Notes: generated from the letters alone by a model not told the origin. Counted from the stretch's first letter, positions 16,015-21,447 are shown. The stretch: DNA of 21,447 nt from Lentisphaeria bacterium (GCA_016287975.1 JAEEXV010000147.1:1-21447); one strand, 5' to 3'. Numbers and translations are program-made.

Positions 16015-17037
16015 CTAATTCCGGGCGGTCAGAGGGGAGAGGTCGAGGCCGCCCTCGAACTTGCGGCGCTTGCGGAACTCCCGCAGGGCGCGCAGGTCGC
16101 TTTCCTCGGCGGTGTTGTCCTGCGGATAGCCGGGGAGATCGGCCAGGGCGGGGACGGCATTCCTGCGCTCCCGGTCGTAGAAGTTGCGCTCCCGCCTGGA
16201 GAAGCGGCGGTAGATCTTGTCCTGGAGTTCGGCGGCCTGGTTGGCGAGCGGGGCCTCGATGCAGGCGCCCTCCCGGATGCGCTGGCAGAGGTCGCTGGCG
16301 GCGTAGAGGGCACCGACGTCGTCGCGCCAATTGCCCCAGTTGAACCACTTGGAATCCTGACGGCGATAGAGGGCGCGGGCTCCTTCCAGATACTCCGCAC
16401 CGCCGGCGTTCTCGAAGCGATTGCGCGCGGTGTGGAGTGCCTCCTGCAGTTCGGCGAGGGTGGTCTGGCGGAGGTGGTTCAGTTCGGCGGTGCAGTTCTG
16501 CAGATTCCGCTGGCAGCGGATGATTTGATCCAGTTCCGCATAATCCCAGAGCAGGCGGTCGGCGGCGATGCGGGCGATGACGCCATCCAGTTTCCGGAAT
16601 TGCTCCAGGAGGCGCGCGGCGCCGGTGTCTGCTTCCCAGGCCTCCTGGCAGCCCTTGAGGCAGACCATCACCTCCGCCTGCATCTGGAGCTTGCGGGCAG
16701 TCCGCCAAGCCTGCCGGATCTGCTCCCGTTCCGCATTGGTCCACGGAATCGGCTCCTGCAGTGCCCGGTCGCACTCCGCGGCCTTGGTTGCGGTGTAGTG
16801 CAGGATTTCCTCCGCGGAGGAGAAGGAGGCGTCGGGGAATGCGACGAGTTCCCGGAGTCGCGCCTTGCGCCAGGCGGTTTCGGGGGATTCGGCGGGAGCG
16901 GCGGTGACCGCCGGGGCGAGGTGGTCCCGGGAGGCGGCCGCGGTCTCCTGGCGGGTCATGCTGGCGCAGCCGCAGAGGAGGAACACGACGAGGGCGAGAA
17001 GGCAGAGGGCGATGGCCTGGGGGATGGAATGCTTCAT
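16015..17037 (-). CDS. Predicted lipoprotein, helical, function unknown
   Basis: No family recognised. From 17037 the product has 340 residues: a lipoprotein signal peptide with hydrophobic core ALCLLALVVFLL and lipobox LCGC (cleavage before the last Cys), then a mostly helical, charged domain rich in Arg, Glu and Ala with several cysteines (CLKGC, CQRNLQNC). A further in-frame start at 17100 has an AGGAGG site and would add 21 residues ahead of the signal peptide. I prefer 17037 (CAGGAG, 6-base spacing) because of the signal peptide. The stop is about 50 bp before the 15966 start of the next gene, so the two are likely one operon. Its 5' region joins directly to the CCA end of an ssrA fragment. 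Confidence 0.72.
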   Translation of the reverse strand: MKHSIPQAIALCLLALVVFLLCGCASMTRQETAAASRDHLAPAVTAAPAESPETAWRKARLRELVAFPDASFSSAEEILHYTATKAAECDRALQEPIPWTNAEREQIRQAWRTARKLQMQAEVMVCLKGCQEAWEADTGAARLLEQFRKLDGVIARIAADRLLWDYAELDQIIRCQRNLQNCTAELNHLRQTTLAELQEALHTARNRFENAGGAEYLEGARALYRRQDSKWFNWGNWRDDVGALYAASDLCQRIREGACIEAPLANQAAELQDKIYRRFSRRERNFYDRERRNAVPALADLPGYPQDNTAEESDLRALREFRKRRKFEGGLDLSPLTARN

Positions 17038-17142
17038 GATGCTCTCCTGGTTGAAGTGGAAGTTGAAACCGGGCTGGACAAAGGCGCTGGTGTGCTTCAT
17101 GGTTTTTCCTCCTGAATGGCTGGTGATGCGAAACATGCAAAT

Positions 17143-17263
17143 TGGTGGAGCCGGCGGGTGTCGAACCCGCGCCCGGAGATGTTCACTTCGGCTTTCATCC
17201 CCGGGGGAACCTTCCACGGCCCCGTGTGTTCATTCTCATTAAGTCCCCGTGTTGACAGTTTTC
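17143..17263 (-). ncRNA. ssrA: 3'-end fragment of tmRNA (ssrA), copy 2
   Basis: Same sequence as 14522-14642, offset by 2621 bp and in the same orientation. After the CCA there is no terminator hairpin; instead the lipoprotein gene's ribosome binding site follows within about 35 bp. That junction suggests that the cassette was inserted at the tmRNA 3' end. No 5' half of ssrA lies to its right within the window. Confidence 0.75.
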
Positions 17264-17358
17264 CGGTCCGGTTCGCGTTTTTTCCATAGGGGCATTCCCA
17301 TGCCATGGAAAAGACGGTCGGCGACGGGCTGGACATGCGGGTTTCTCGTTTTGTTTAG

Positions 17359-17375
17359 CAATAGCATTCCGCGAA
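17359..17375 (-). repeat. 16-bp element, copy A
   Basis: Minus strand TTCGCGGAATGCTATTG. It lies downstream of the collapsed GTPase2 remnant, just as copy B lies downstream of the intact GTPase2. Confidence 0.7.
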
Positions 17376-17436
17376 TAAGTAGGGAGATACGATTCATCGC
17401 CAAGCCTTGCATCGGTTTGAATCGATAGTTTTCGGG

Positions 17437-17556
17437 TCATAGGACGTTGTTCGATCGGCATTTGCTCCAGGGTGCGGTTGTGGAGGTCGCGGACGCCGAA
17501 TAGACGACGGGGTGGCGGATGGCGTGCCTGGCGATGAAGGCGAGGGGAGAGAACAA
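17437..17556 (-). pseudogene. Collapsed copy of the module: peptide-7 start fused to the GTPase2 tail
   Basis: The beginning (TTG start, then CTCGCCTTCATC, with a GGAG site) matches the start of the peptide gene at 20173, including its flanking bases. After about eight codons the sequence switches to the 3' end of GTPase2: GCCATCCGCCACCCCGTC corresponds to the codons for residues 195-200 there, followed by CTATTCGGC. Then 16 bp are missing relative to GTPase2, between short TTCGG repeats, which shifts the frame. The GTPase frame resumes as VRDLHN and EQMPIEQR, against VRNLFD and EQMPLERR in the intact gene. A large deletion has joined two ends of a second module copy. Confidence 0.75.
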
Positions 17557-17572
17557 GATTGGGACTCCCATG

Positions 17573-17632
17573 CTATTTGTCGTTGGACCTGGAGTTGATG
17601 GCGGCGATGATGGCGACGAGCAGAGTGATCAT
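17573..17632 (-). CDS. Small hydrophobic peptide, shortened type B (19 aa)
   Basis: MITLLVAIIAAINSRSNDK. The site AGGAGG lies 8 bp before the ATG. The N-terminus (M-x-T-L-L) and the tail SNDK match the peptide at 20191-20304, so it looks like a type-B gene that lost its middle. It may still be a membrane-inserting peptide or may be decaying. Confidence 0.5.
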   Translation of the reverse strand: MITLLVAIIAAINSRSNDK

Positions 17633-17644
17633 GTATTTTGCCTC

Positions 17645-17722
17645 CTATGACGATTTGTTGTTGGGCTTGGCGGCCGACGGCGACTGTGATGGCGGCGGAC
17701 TCCGCGAAAGTATGGTAAACAT
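17645..17722 (-). pseudogene. Probable frameshifted small-peptide gene
   Basis: The ORF starts MFTIL, as type B peptides do, but then reads SRSPPPSQSPSAAKP, a Ser/Pro-rich run unlike the others. In another frame the same bases give AESAAITVAVG, closer to the hydrophobic pattern. The ribosome binding site is weaker than for its neighbours. I read it as a frameshifted paralogue. Confidence 0.35.
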
Positions 17723-17747
17723 GTTTGTCTTCTTTCTTTTGCTTGGT

Positions 17748-17792
17748 TTATTCCCAGATGATTTTGATGATGATTTTAATGAGGTTGCTCAT
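17748..17792 (-). CDS. 14-residue amphipathic cationic peptide
   Basis: MSNLIKIIIKIIWE, preceded by AAGGAG 8 bp before the ATG and ended by TAA. As a helix the Lys residues fall on one side and the Ile/Leu residues on the other. It lies in line with the other small peptide genes, 18 bp after the preceding stop. So short a gene could be chance, but the site strength and spacing match its neighbours. Confidence 0.5.
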   Translation of the reverse strand: MSNLIKIIIKIIWE

Positions 17793-17810
17793 GGTGTGGT
17801 CTCCTTGGGG

Positions 17811-17957
17811 TTAGTAGATACAGGTGTCATCGAGTGCCTGGAGTAGCTTCGTGAGGTTGATCTTGGTGCCGATGATGTAGGCGGTGACTGCGACGGTTGA
17901 AATGACGATGGTCTTCGGATCCTTCATGGTTTTCAAGAGTGACAGAATGATTTTCAT
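17811..17957 (-). CDS. Small hydrophobic peptide, divergent type A (48 aa)
   Basis: Starts MKIILSLLKTMKDPKT after an AAGGAG site 8 bp upstream. The central VAVTAYIIGTKI aligns with ANVITAYTVGKTI of the type A peptides at 20325-20687, so it is probably a distant paralogue with a longer N-terminus and an acidic-aromatic tail (LDDTCIY). One membrane helix is likely. Function unknown. Confidence 0.65.
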   Translation of the reverse strand: MKIILSLLKTMKDPKTIVISTVAVTAYIIGTKINLTKLLQALDDTCIY

Positions 17958-18001
17958 GGTATTCTCCTTTTTTTGATTGTGGATGCTGGGATGAAAGCGG
18001 T

Positions 18002-18133
18002 TTAGCGGTTGTCGCCTGGATTCTCCTCCCCGAAGAGTTTGGCGATTGCGGCGATCAGAATACCGGTGCAGGCGGCGACGAGCAGTGCGTTGATGGGAAT
18101 CGACTTGGCAGAGTGAACGAGACAAGCATTCAT
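18002..18133 (-). CDS. Small hydrophobic peptide (43 aa)
   Basis: Starts MNACLVHSAKSIPINALL, continues with a hydrophobic stretch (VAACTGILIAAIAKLF) and ends in GEENPGDNR. AAGGAG lies 7 bp before the ATG. It may be a divergent type B member (KS followed by a small-residue-rich helix). It is the first gene after element copy B. Confidence 0.65.
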   Translation of the reverse strand: MNACLVHSAKSIPINALLVAACTGILIAAIAKLFGEENPGDNR

Positions 18134-18179
18134 GGGGAATCTCCTTTTTTCGGGTGGATTTTGGGGAACTTACGATTTA

Positions 18180-18196
18180 CAATAGCATTCCGCGAA
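18180..18196 (-). repeat. 16-bp element, copy B
   Basis: Minus strand TTCGCGGAATGCTATTG, 15 bp after the GTPase2 stop and 46 bp before the next peptide gene. It contains TGCTAT, which could be part of an extended -10 promoter box. Confidence 0.7.
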
Positions 18197-18211
18197 AAAC
18201 GACGTTTTGAG

Positions 18212-18901
18212 TCATGCGACGGAGCGTCGTTCGAGGGGCATCTGCTCCACGATGCGGTCGAAGAGGTTGCGGACTCCGAAGCCGGTTTCGGCCGAATAGA
18301 AGACAGGGCGGCGGATGGCGATGCCGGTGGCGTCCTTGACGCGGCGCTGCACGGAGGTGGCCTGTTCTTCGAGATATTCCATGAGCGTCGGGTCGGGGAG
18401 GCGTTGGGCATCCATCCAGTGTCGTCCCTTCATGGCGGCGTCGGCCTGGTTGATGACGACCAGGATGCGGTCGCGCTGGATGTTCGGCACGATGACGTCG
18501 TTGAGCAGGTGGTAGGTCGTTCCGAGGTCTCTGCTGGAGGCGTCGAGGACGACGAGGGCCAGGTCGATGAAGCCATAGGCGCGATGTCCCAGGACATACT
18601 TCCGGTGGAGGAGGTGGATGATTTTCCGTTCGTGTTCGCGGTCGTTTTCGACGCCGTCGCCGAGGCCCGGGGTGTCCCAGAGGCGGAAGACGTCGTTGAG
18701 GCGGTACGCCGCGAGATCCATGGTTTCGGGATCCACGCCGTCACCGACCTTCGCGACGTATTTCTGGAAGAAGGCGTTGAGGGTGGTGGACTTTCCGGCG
18801 CCGGTCACTCCGGTCACCATGACGTCGAGGGGGCGGAAGCGTGCGATGCGGAGCCTGCGTTCCATGTCGTCGATTCGGTATTGCGAATAATCGTAGTGCA
18901 T
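18212..18901 (-). CDS. YfjP/Era-like GTPase, second of a pair (GTPase2)
   Basis: A 229-residue TRAFAC-class GTPase. G1 is GVTGAGKS (31-38), G3 is DTPGLGDG (76-83) and G4 is NQAD (151-154) in place of the usual NKxD. The fold resembles the YfjP/YeeP/YkfA GTPases of E. coli prophage islands, whose function is unresolved. The G domain is preceded only by a short basic helix (MERRLRIARFR) and, unlike its neighbour, there is no membrane tail. The start at 18901 has GGAGG 6 bp upstream, overlapping the GTPase1 stop region, and lies 10 bp after that stop, so the two are co-translated. A frameshifted copy of its last 35 codons is at 17437-17556. Confidence 0.85.
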   Translation of the reverse strand: MHYDYSQYRIDDMERRLRIARFRPLDVMVTGVTGAGKSTTLNAFFQKYVAKVGDGVDPETMDLAAYRLNDVFRLWDTPGLGDGVENDREHERKIIHLLHRKYVLGHRAYGFIDLALVVLDASSRDLGTTYHLLNDVIVPNIQRDRILVVINQADAAMKGRHWMDAQRLPDPTLMEYLEEQATSVQRRVKDATGIAIRRPVFYSAETGFGVRNLFDRIVEQMPLERRSVA

Positions 18902-18911
18902 TGTAAACCTC

Positions 18912-19916
18912 CTACCAGCTGAAGATGGATTTGAAGAAGGCGACGCCGGCGCCGATGATCGTTCCGACGGCCGCGCCCACTGCGGTGCCGATGCCGGGGA
19001 CAATCGAGGCGATGGCCGCGCCCAGGGTCGCGCCGGCTGCCATCCAGGAAACCACGCTTGTCGCGGTGAGTTCCTGGATGTTATTGCGGTATTCGTCGCG
19101 GTCGTTGTACTGCCACATCTCCTGGTTCTGGTTGGCGTTCAAGGCGGCGACCAGGCGTTTGCGCTCGGGGATGTGCTCGAGGATGAAGCAGAAGAGCTTG
19201 GCCAGATTGTAGGGGCGTTCCTGCACCCCGCCGTCCTCCTTGTATCCGGCGGCGTAGTAGATGGGGGTGATCTCCACGCCAGTCCCCTCGTAGATGCGGC
19301 GTCGCACGGACTCGCATTTCTCGTCCAGGAATTTGGCCAGGATCGCGTCCGGTTTGTTTTCGTCGTAGTTCCAGTGTCGTCCGCCCATGGCCGCATCGGC
19401 CTGGTTGATGGCGACGAGGATGCGCTGTTCCTGATTGTCGCCGAGGTTCGGGATGATGACGTGGTTGATGAGTTCGAACGAGGTTCCGAGGTCGCGGGTG
19501 CTGCCGTCCAGGACGACAAGGACGAGGTCGATGAGGTAGTTGCCGTCGTGGTCGCGCTCGTTGAGTTTGTCGATGATGTCATGGGCATGGCGGATGTCGG
19601 CTTCCTTCCCGTCGCCGAGTCCGGGGCTGTCCCAGAGGGTCAGGTTGCCGACCTCGTATTTAGTGATGGTCATCGTTTCGGGATCCGGAGTGGTGCCGAC
19701 GTGCGCCACCTCCACGGCTTTGGCGGAACCCATGTTGAACAGGGAGTTGATGGTGGAGCTTTTTCCGCTTCCCGTCGCGCCCGTGACCATGACGTTCAGC
19801 TTCTGGTTCTTGAGCTCGCGCCACTTGCGACGCACTTCATTGCGCACGCGTTCCGCGACCGAGGCGCCTTTGATGAGGGTTTCAACGTTGTTGTCAAGGG
19901 TTTCAATGTTCATCAT
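18912..19916 (-). CDS. YfjP/Era-like GTPase with glycine-zipper C-terminus (GTPase1)
   Basis: A 334-residue GTPase paralogous to the next gene (shared RDLGT, GRHW and NQADAAM). Motifs: G1 GATGSGKS (46-53), threonines at 75-76 for G2, G3 DSPGLGDG (96-103), G4 NQAD (171-174). The last 40 residues are a Gly/Ala hydrophobic zipper (AAGATLGAAIASIVPG, then AVGAAVGTIIGAG) ending in FFKSIFSW, which should insert into or bind the membrane. A long basic helix precedes the G domain. I chose the first of two adjacent ATGs (19916), with AAGGA 8 bp upstream. It follows the peptide array by 161 bp in which I see no gene. Nucleotide-dependent action at a membrane is likely; the partner may be the small peptides. 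Confidence 0.85.
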   Translation of the reverse strand: MMNIETLDNNVETLIKGASVAERVRNEVRRKWRELKNQKLNVMVTGATGSGKSSTINSLFNMGSAKAVEVAHVGTTPDPETMTITKYEVGNLTLWDSPGLGDGKEADIRHAHDIIDKLNERDHDGNYLIDLVLVVLDGSTRDLGTSFELINHVIIPNLGDNQEQRILVAINQADAAMGGRHWNYDENKPDAILAKFLDEKCESVRRRIYEGTGVEITPIYYAAGYKEDGGVQERPYNLAKLFCFILEHIPERKRLVAALNANQNQEMWQYNDRDEYRNNIQELTATSVVSWMAAGATLGAAIASIVPGIGTAVGAAVGTIIGAGVAFFKSIFSW

Positions 19917-20077
19917 GGTAGTTTTCCTTCTTTTGGGTGGTTTTTGGGATTCCTGGCGCATCGGGCGGCAGGGAAAGTCTTTGCTCTGCGGTTGTTGTTG
20001 GCCTCGTTGTCTGGTTCTATTCCGCTTTAAGATTCCATTCTGGCGTTTTTCCGGCACACGCCGCGTTTTTTGGGGTT

Positions 20078-20173
20078 TCAGTATTCGTCGGCGGAGGTGA
20101 GTACGTGGATGAGGGCGACGGCGAAGACAGCGGTGACAATGGTCTTGACGATGAAGGCGAGCAAAGTGAACAT
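20078..20173 (-). CDS. Small hydrophobic peptide 7 (31 aa, divergent last member)
   Basis: MFTLLAFIVKTIVTAV followed by a hydrophobic run to LIHVL and an acidic tail (SADEY). AGGAG lies 9 bp before the ATG, and the leader bases match those of the type B genes. Unlike the other six it lacks the basic Lys-rich end. Its start survives in the collapsed module at 17437-17556. Confidence 0.7.
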   Translation of the reverse strand: MFTLLAFIVKTIVTAVFAVALIHVLTSADEY

Positions 20174-20190
20174 GACTGGGATCTCCTATG

Positions 20191-20304
20191 CTATTTGTCG
20201 TTGGATTTGGAGCCGACGGCGTAGCCGGCGGCGCCGGCGGCGGCGAGGATGGCGACGGACTTGACACTGATGGTGGCGACGGCAGCGGCGAGCAGAGTGA
20301 ACAT
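20191..20304 (-). CDS. Small hydrophobic peptide 6 (type B, 37 aa)
   Basis: Type B: MFTLLAAAVATISVKSVAIL, then AAAGAAGYAVGSKSNDK. One Ala/Gly-rich helix with a single Lys in the middle, ending in a polar basic tail. Site AGGAGG, 7 bp before the ATG. Confidence 0.75.
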   Translation of the reverse strand: MFTLLAAAVATISVKSVAILAAAGAAGYAVGSKSNDK

Positions 20305-20324
20305 GTTTTGACCTCCTGTGTTTT

Positions 20325-20429
20325 TTAGCGGGACTTGACGATCTTTCCGATGGTTTTGCCGACCGTGTATGCGGTGATGACATTGGCGACGGTGACCTTT
20401 GCGACGGCGAGTGCGATCAGACTAAACAT
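20325..20429 (-). CDS. Small hydrophobic peptide 5 (type A, 34 aa)
   Basis: Type A: MFSLIALAVAKVTVANVITA, then YTVGKTIGKIVKSR. A hydrophobic N-terminal two thirds and a basic end. The site AAGGAGG and the first 40 coding bases are almost identical to those of peptides 1 and 3. It is four residues shorter than peptide 1 because it ends KSR instead of KSSNK. Confidence 0.75.
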   Translation of the reverse strand: MFSLIALAVAKVTVANVITAYTVGKTIGKIVKSR

Positions 20430-20447
20430 GCTTTGAACCTCCTTGTG

Positions 20448-20558
20448 CTATTTGTTGCGGGATTTGGAGCTGGCGGCGTAGCCGGCGGCGCCGGCAGTGG
20501 CGAGGATGGCGACGGACTTGACGCTGATGGTGGCAATCGTGGCGAGCAGGGTGAACAT
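20448..20558 (-). CDS. Small hydrophobic peptide 4 (type B, 36 aa)
   Basis: Type B: MFTLLATIATISVKSVAIL, then ATAGAAGYAASSKSRNK. It differs from peptide 2 by a few residues only, mainly at the N-terminus. AAGGAG precedes the ATG by 9 bp. Confidence 0.75.
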   Translation of the reverse strand: MFTLLATIATISVKSVAILATAGAAGYAASSKSRNK

Positions 20559-20576
20559 GGCTGGGATCTCCTTATG

Positions 20577-20687
20577 TTATTTGTTGCTGGACTTGGCTGC
20601 CTTTCCAAGGGCTGCGCCGACCGTGAATGCGGTGATGACATTGGCGACGGTGACCTTTGCGACGGCGAGTGCGATCAGACTAATCAT
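20577..20687 (-). CDS. Small hydrophobic peptide 3 (type A, 36 aa)
   Basis: Type A: MISLIALAVAKVTVANVITA, then FTVGAALGKAAKSSNK. The C-terminal third has replaced the KTIGKIV segment of its paralogues by AALGKAA. AAGGAGG lies 8 bp before the ATG. Confidence 0.75.
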   Translation of the reverse strand: MISLIALAVAKVTVANVITAFTVGAALGKAAKSSNK

Positions 20688-20705
20688 GCTTTGAACCTCC
20701 TTGTG

Positions 20706-20816
20706 TTATTTGTTGCGGGATTTGGAGCTGGCGGCGTAGCCGGCGGCGCCGGCGGCGGCGAGGATGGCGACGGACTTGACGCTAATGGTGGCAATCGCGG
20801 TGAACAGAGTGAGCAT
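20706..20816 (-). CDS. Small hydrophobic peptide 2 (type B, 36 aa)
   Basis: Type B: MLTLFTAIATISVKSVAIL, then AAAGAAGYAASSKSRNK. AAGGAG precedes the ATG by 9 bp; the gene begins 18 bp after the stop of peptide 1. Confidence 0.75.
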   Translation of the reverse strand: MLTLFTAIATISVKSVAILAAAGAAGYAASSKSRNK

Positions 20817-20834
20817 GGCTGGGATCTCCTTATG

Positions 20835-20951
20835 TTATTTGTTGCTGGACTTGACGATCTTTCGGATGGTTTTGCCGACCTGGTATGCGGTGTAAACGTT
20901 GGCGGCGGTCACGGTGACCTTTGCGACGGCGAGTGCGATCAGACTAATCAT
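20835..20951 (-). CDS. Small hydrophobic peptide 1 (type A, 38 aa, first of the array)
   Basis: Type A: MISLIALAVAKVTVTAANVY, then TAYQVGKTIRKIVKSSNK. Strong AAGGAGG 6 bp before the ATG. The peptide has one potential membrane helix and a net positive C-terminus, and no cleavable leader or double-glycine motif. It is the first gene after element copies D and C, so it should head the transcript that continues through the array to the GTPases. Confidence 0.75.
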   Translation of the reverse strand: MISLIALAVAKVTVTAANVYTAYQVGKTIRKIVKSSNK

Positions 20952-20995
20952 GCTTTTACCTCCTTCAGTTGGGATGAGTTCTGTTTCAATTTCTT

Positions 20996-21011
20996 ATAGC
21001 ATTCCGCGAAA
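20996..21011 (-). promoter_or_regulatory. 16-bp element, copy C, with a possible extended -10 box
   Basis: Minus strand TTTCGCGGAATGCTAT followed by AAG, which reads TGCTATAAG, close to an extended -10 promoter (TGnTATAAT). It lies 45 bp before the first peptide gene. No clear -35 hexamer is visible. Whether it is a promoter, a recombination site or part of a decayed reading frame (FAECY in one frame) is open. Confidence 0.45.
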
Positions 21012-21053
21012 TCTCGTGGTGCCAGACATGCGGCGTTCATCTTTCGAATAGAT

Positions 21054-21069
21054 ATAGCATTCCGCGAAA
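21054..21069 (-). repeat. 16-bp element, copy D
   Basis: Identical to copy C over 22 bp (20995-21016 against 21053-21074), 58 bp further upstream. Here the flanking bases also form CGCGA-GATT-TCGCG, a small perfect hairpin. Confidence 0.7.
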
Positions 21070-21254
21070 TCTCGCGGGATAGGTGCATGCGTCCGGCGTT
21101 TTCGGTTTGTTGTGTTTTGCAAGCTGGTGGCATTCCTTGAATGCTATGATCCCCAAGAGGGTCGGTAAAACCGCCATTTCGGGAAGCAAGGCGACTCCGT
21201 GAAATCTGGCAATGCGCGGCCACCGTGGAGAATGCGGCATTCCTGCACAGTGAA

Positions 21255-21345
21255 GCCCCCGCAAGGGGGTGTCGGAGCATAGCCAGGGGTGGAGCGAGCC
21301 GCGAAGCGGCGAGCGGAACCCCTGGAAAGGAGCCGAAGACAGGCT
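21255..21345. repeat. Dispersed hairpin repeat, right copy (intact)
   Basis: CCAGGGGT and ACCCCTGG form an outer stem around GCCGC-GAA-GCGGC, giving a long two-part hairpin. A degenerate copy lies at 11736-11830. The rest of 21075-21447 has no gene; a MITE-terminal-like motif (CCCCAAGAGGGT) is at about 21151-21162. Confidence 0.7.
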
Positions 21346-21447
21346 GGCGCCCGGAAAGGGATGCCATTGCCGGGGGCGGGGGCGGAGGGAGGGCGGAAGC
21401 CCGACCGCAGCCTCCGCCCCCGGCAACGACAGCCATGACAGGGCCGC

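Noticed and set aside
17239..17397. 52-codon frame from the ATG at 17397 running into the ssrA fragment
   Set aside because: Weak ribosome binding site, stops inside the tmRNA fragment, composition unlike the peptide family.
17811..18133. Type I toxin-antitoxin loci with antisense RNA
   Set aside because: The peptides resemble membrane toxins, but I see no antisense promoter pair or long leader structure that would support an antitoxin RNA.
19917..20077. Further small gene in the gap between peptide 7 and GTPase1
   Set aside because: Only very short frames without a ribosome binding site; the gap is probably leader sequence of GTPase1.
20948..21436. 162-codon minus-strand reading frame upstream of peptide 1
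   Set aside because: Most of it lies in non-coding hairpin repeats. A 30-codon end (starting MNAACLAPRDF) overlaps elements C and D but has no good ribosome binding site.

Overview
High-GC bacterial DNA. Every gene I can support is on the minus strand, so transcription runs from right to left. The intergenic DNA is full of GC-rich hairpin repeats. Their style, together with the plant-Deg-like protease and the tmRNA remnants, reminds me of the Planctomycetes-Verrucomicrobia-Lentisphaerae group, but no marker gene here proves that.

Block 1 (about 1-11509) is a complete type III-B CRISPR-Cas (Cmr) locus. In transcription order it holds a fusion protein with two Csx3-like repeats and a P-loop ATPase domain, cmr2 (cas10), cmr3, cmr4, cmr5, cmr6, cmr1, a Card1/Can2-like CARF nuclease, then after a 141-bp gap with a strong hairpin, cas1 and cas2. 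The effector genes overlap or lie within about 30 bp of each other. Cas10 keeps its GGDD cyclase motif but has no visible HD nuclease motif. With Card1 present, the logic is target RNA binding, then cyclic oligoadenylate, then activated CARF nuclease; the Csx3-like protein probably tunes the signal. No CRISPR array is visible. Downstream of cas2 lie two 150-bp direct repeats.

Block 2 (11510-12597) has no genes. It carries dispersed hairpin repeats, a possible MITE and a 9-bp tandem repeat.

Block 3 (12598-17263) encodes a Deg/HtrA-like protease without a signal peptide, a secreted or membrane protein with a glycine-zipper segment, and a lipoprotein. The last two genes are bracketed by direct repeats of about 120 bp that are the 3' end of a tmRNA gene (ssrA), a classic integration target. 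This looks like an integrated cassette or a footprint of serial island insertion.

Block 4 (17264-21075) is the most unusual part. A tandem array of seven very small hydrophobic, basic-tailed peptide genes (31-38 aa) alternates between two paralogous types (A-B-A-B-A-B plus one divergent member). Each gene has its own strong ribosome binding site. The array is followed by two paralogous YfjP/Era-like GTPases, one with a C-terminal glycine-zipper membrane segment. Downstream are more divergent peptide genes, including a 14-residue amphipathic one, and then a collapsed second copy of the module: the start of the last peptide gene fused to the frameshifted tail of the second GTPase. A 16-bp element (TTTCGCGGAATGCTAT or close variants) occurs four times, twice before the array and once after each GTPase2 copy. 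I recognise no described system with this composition and propose it as a candidate membrane-active peptide/GTPase module, possibly for defence. The window ends in non-coding repeats of the kind seen in block 2.
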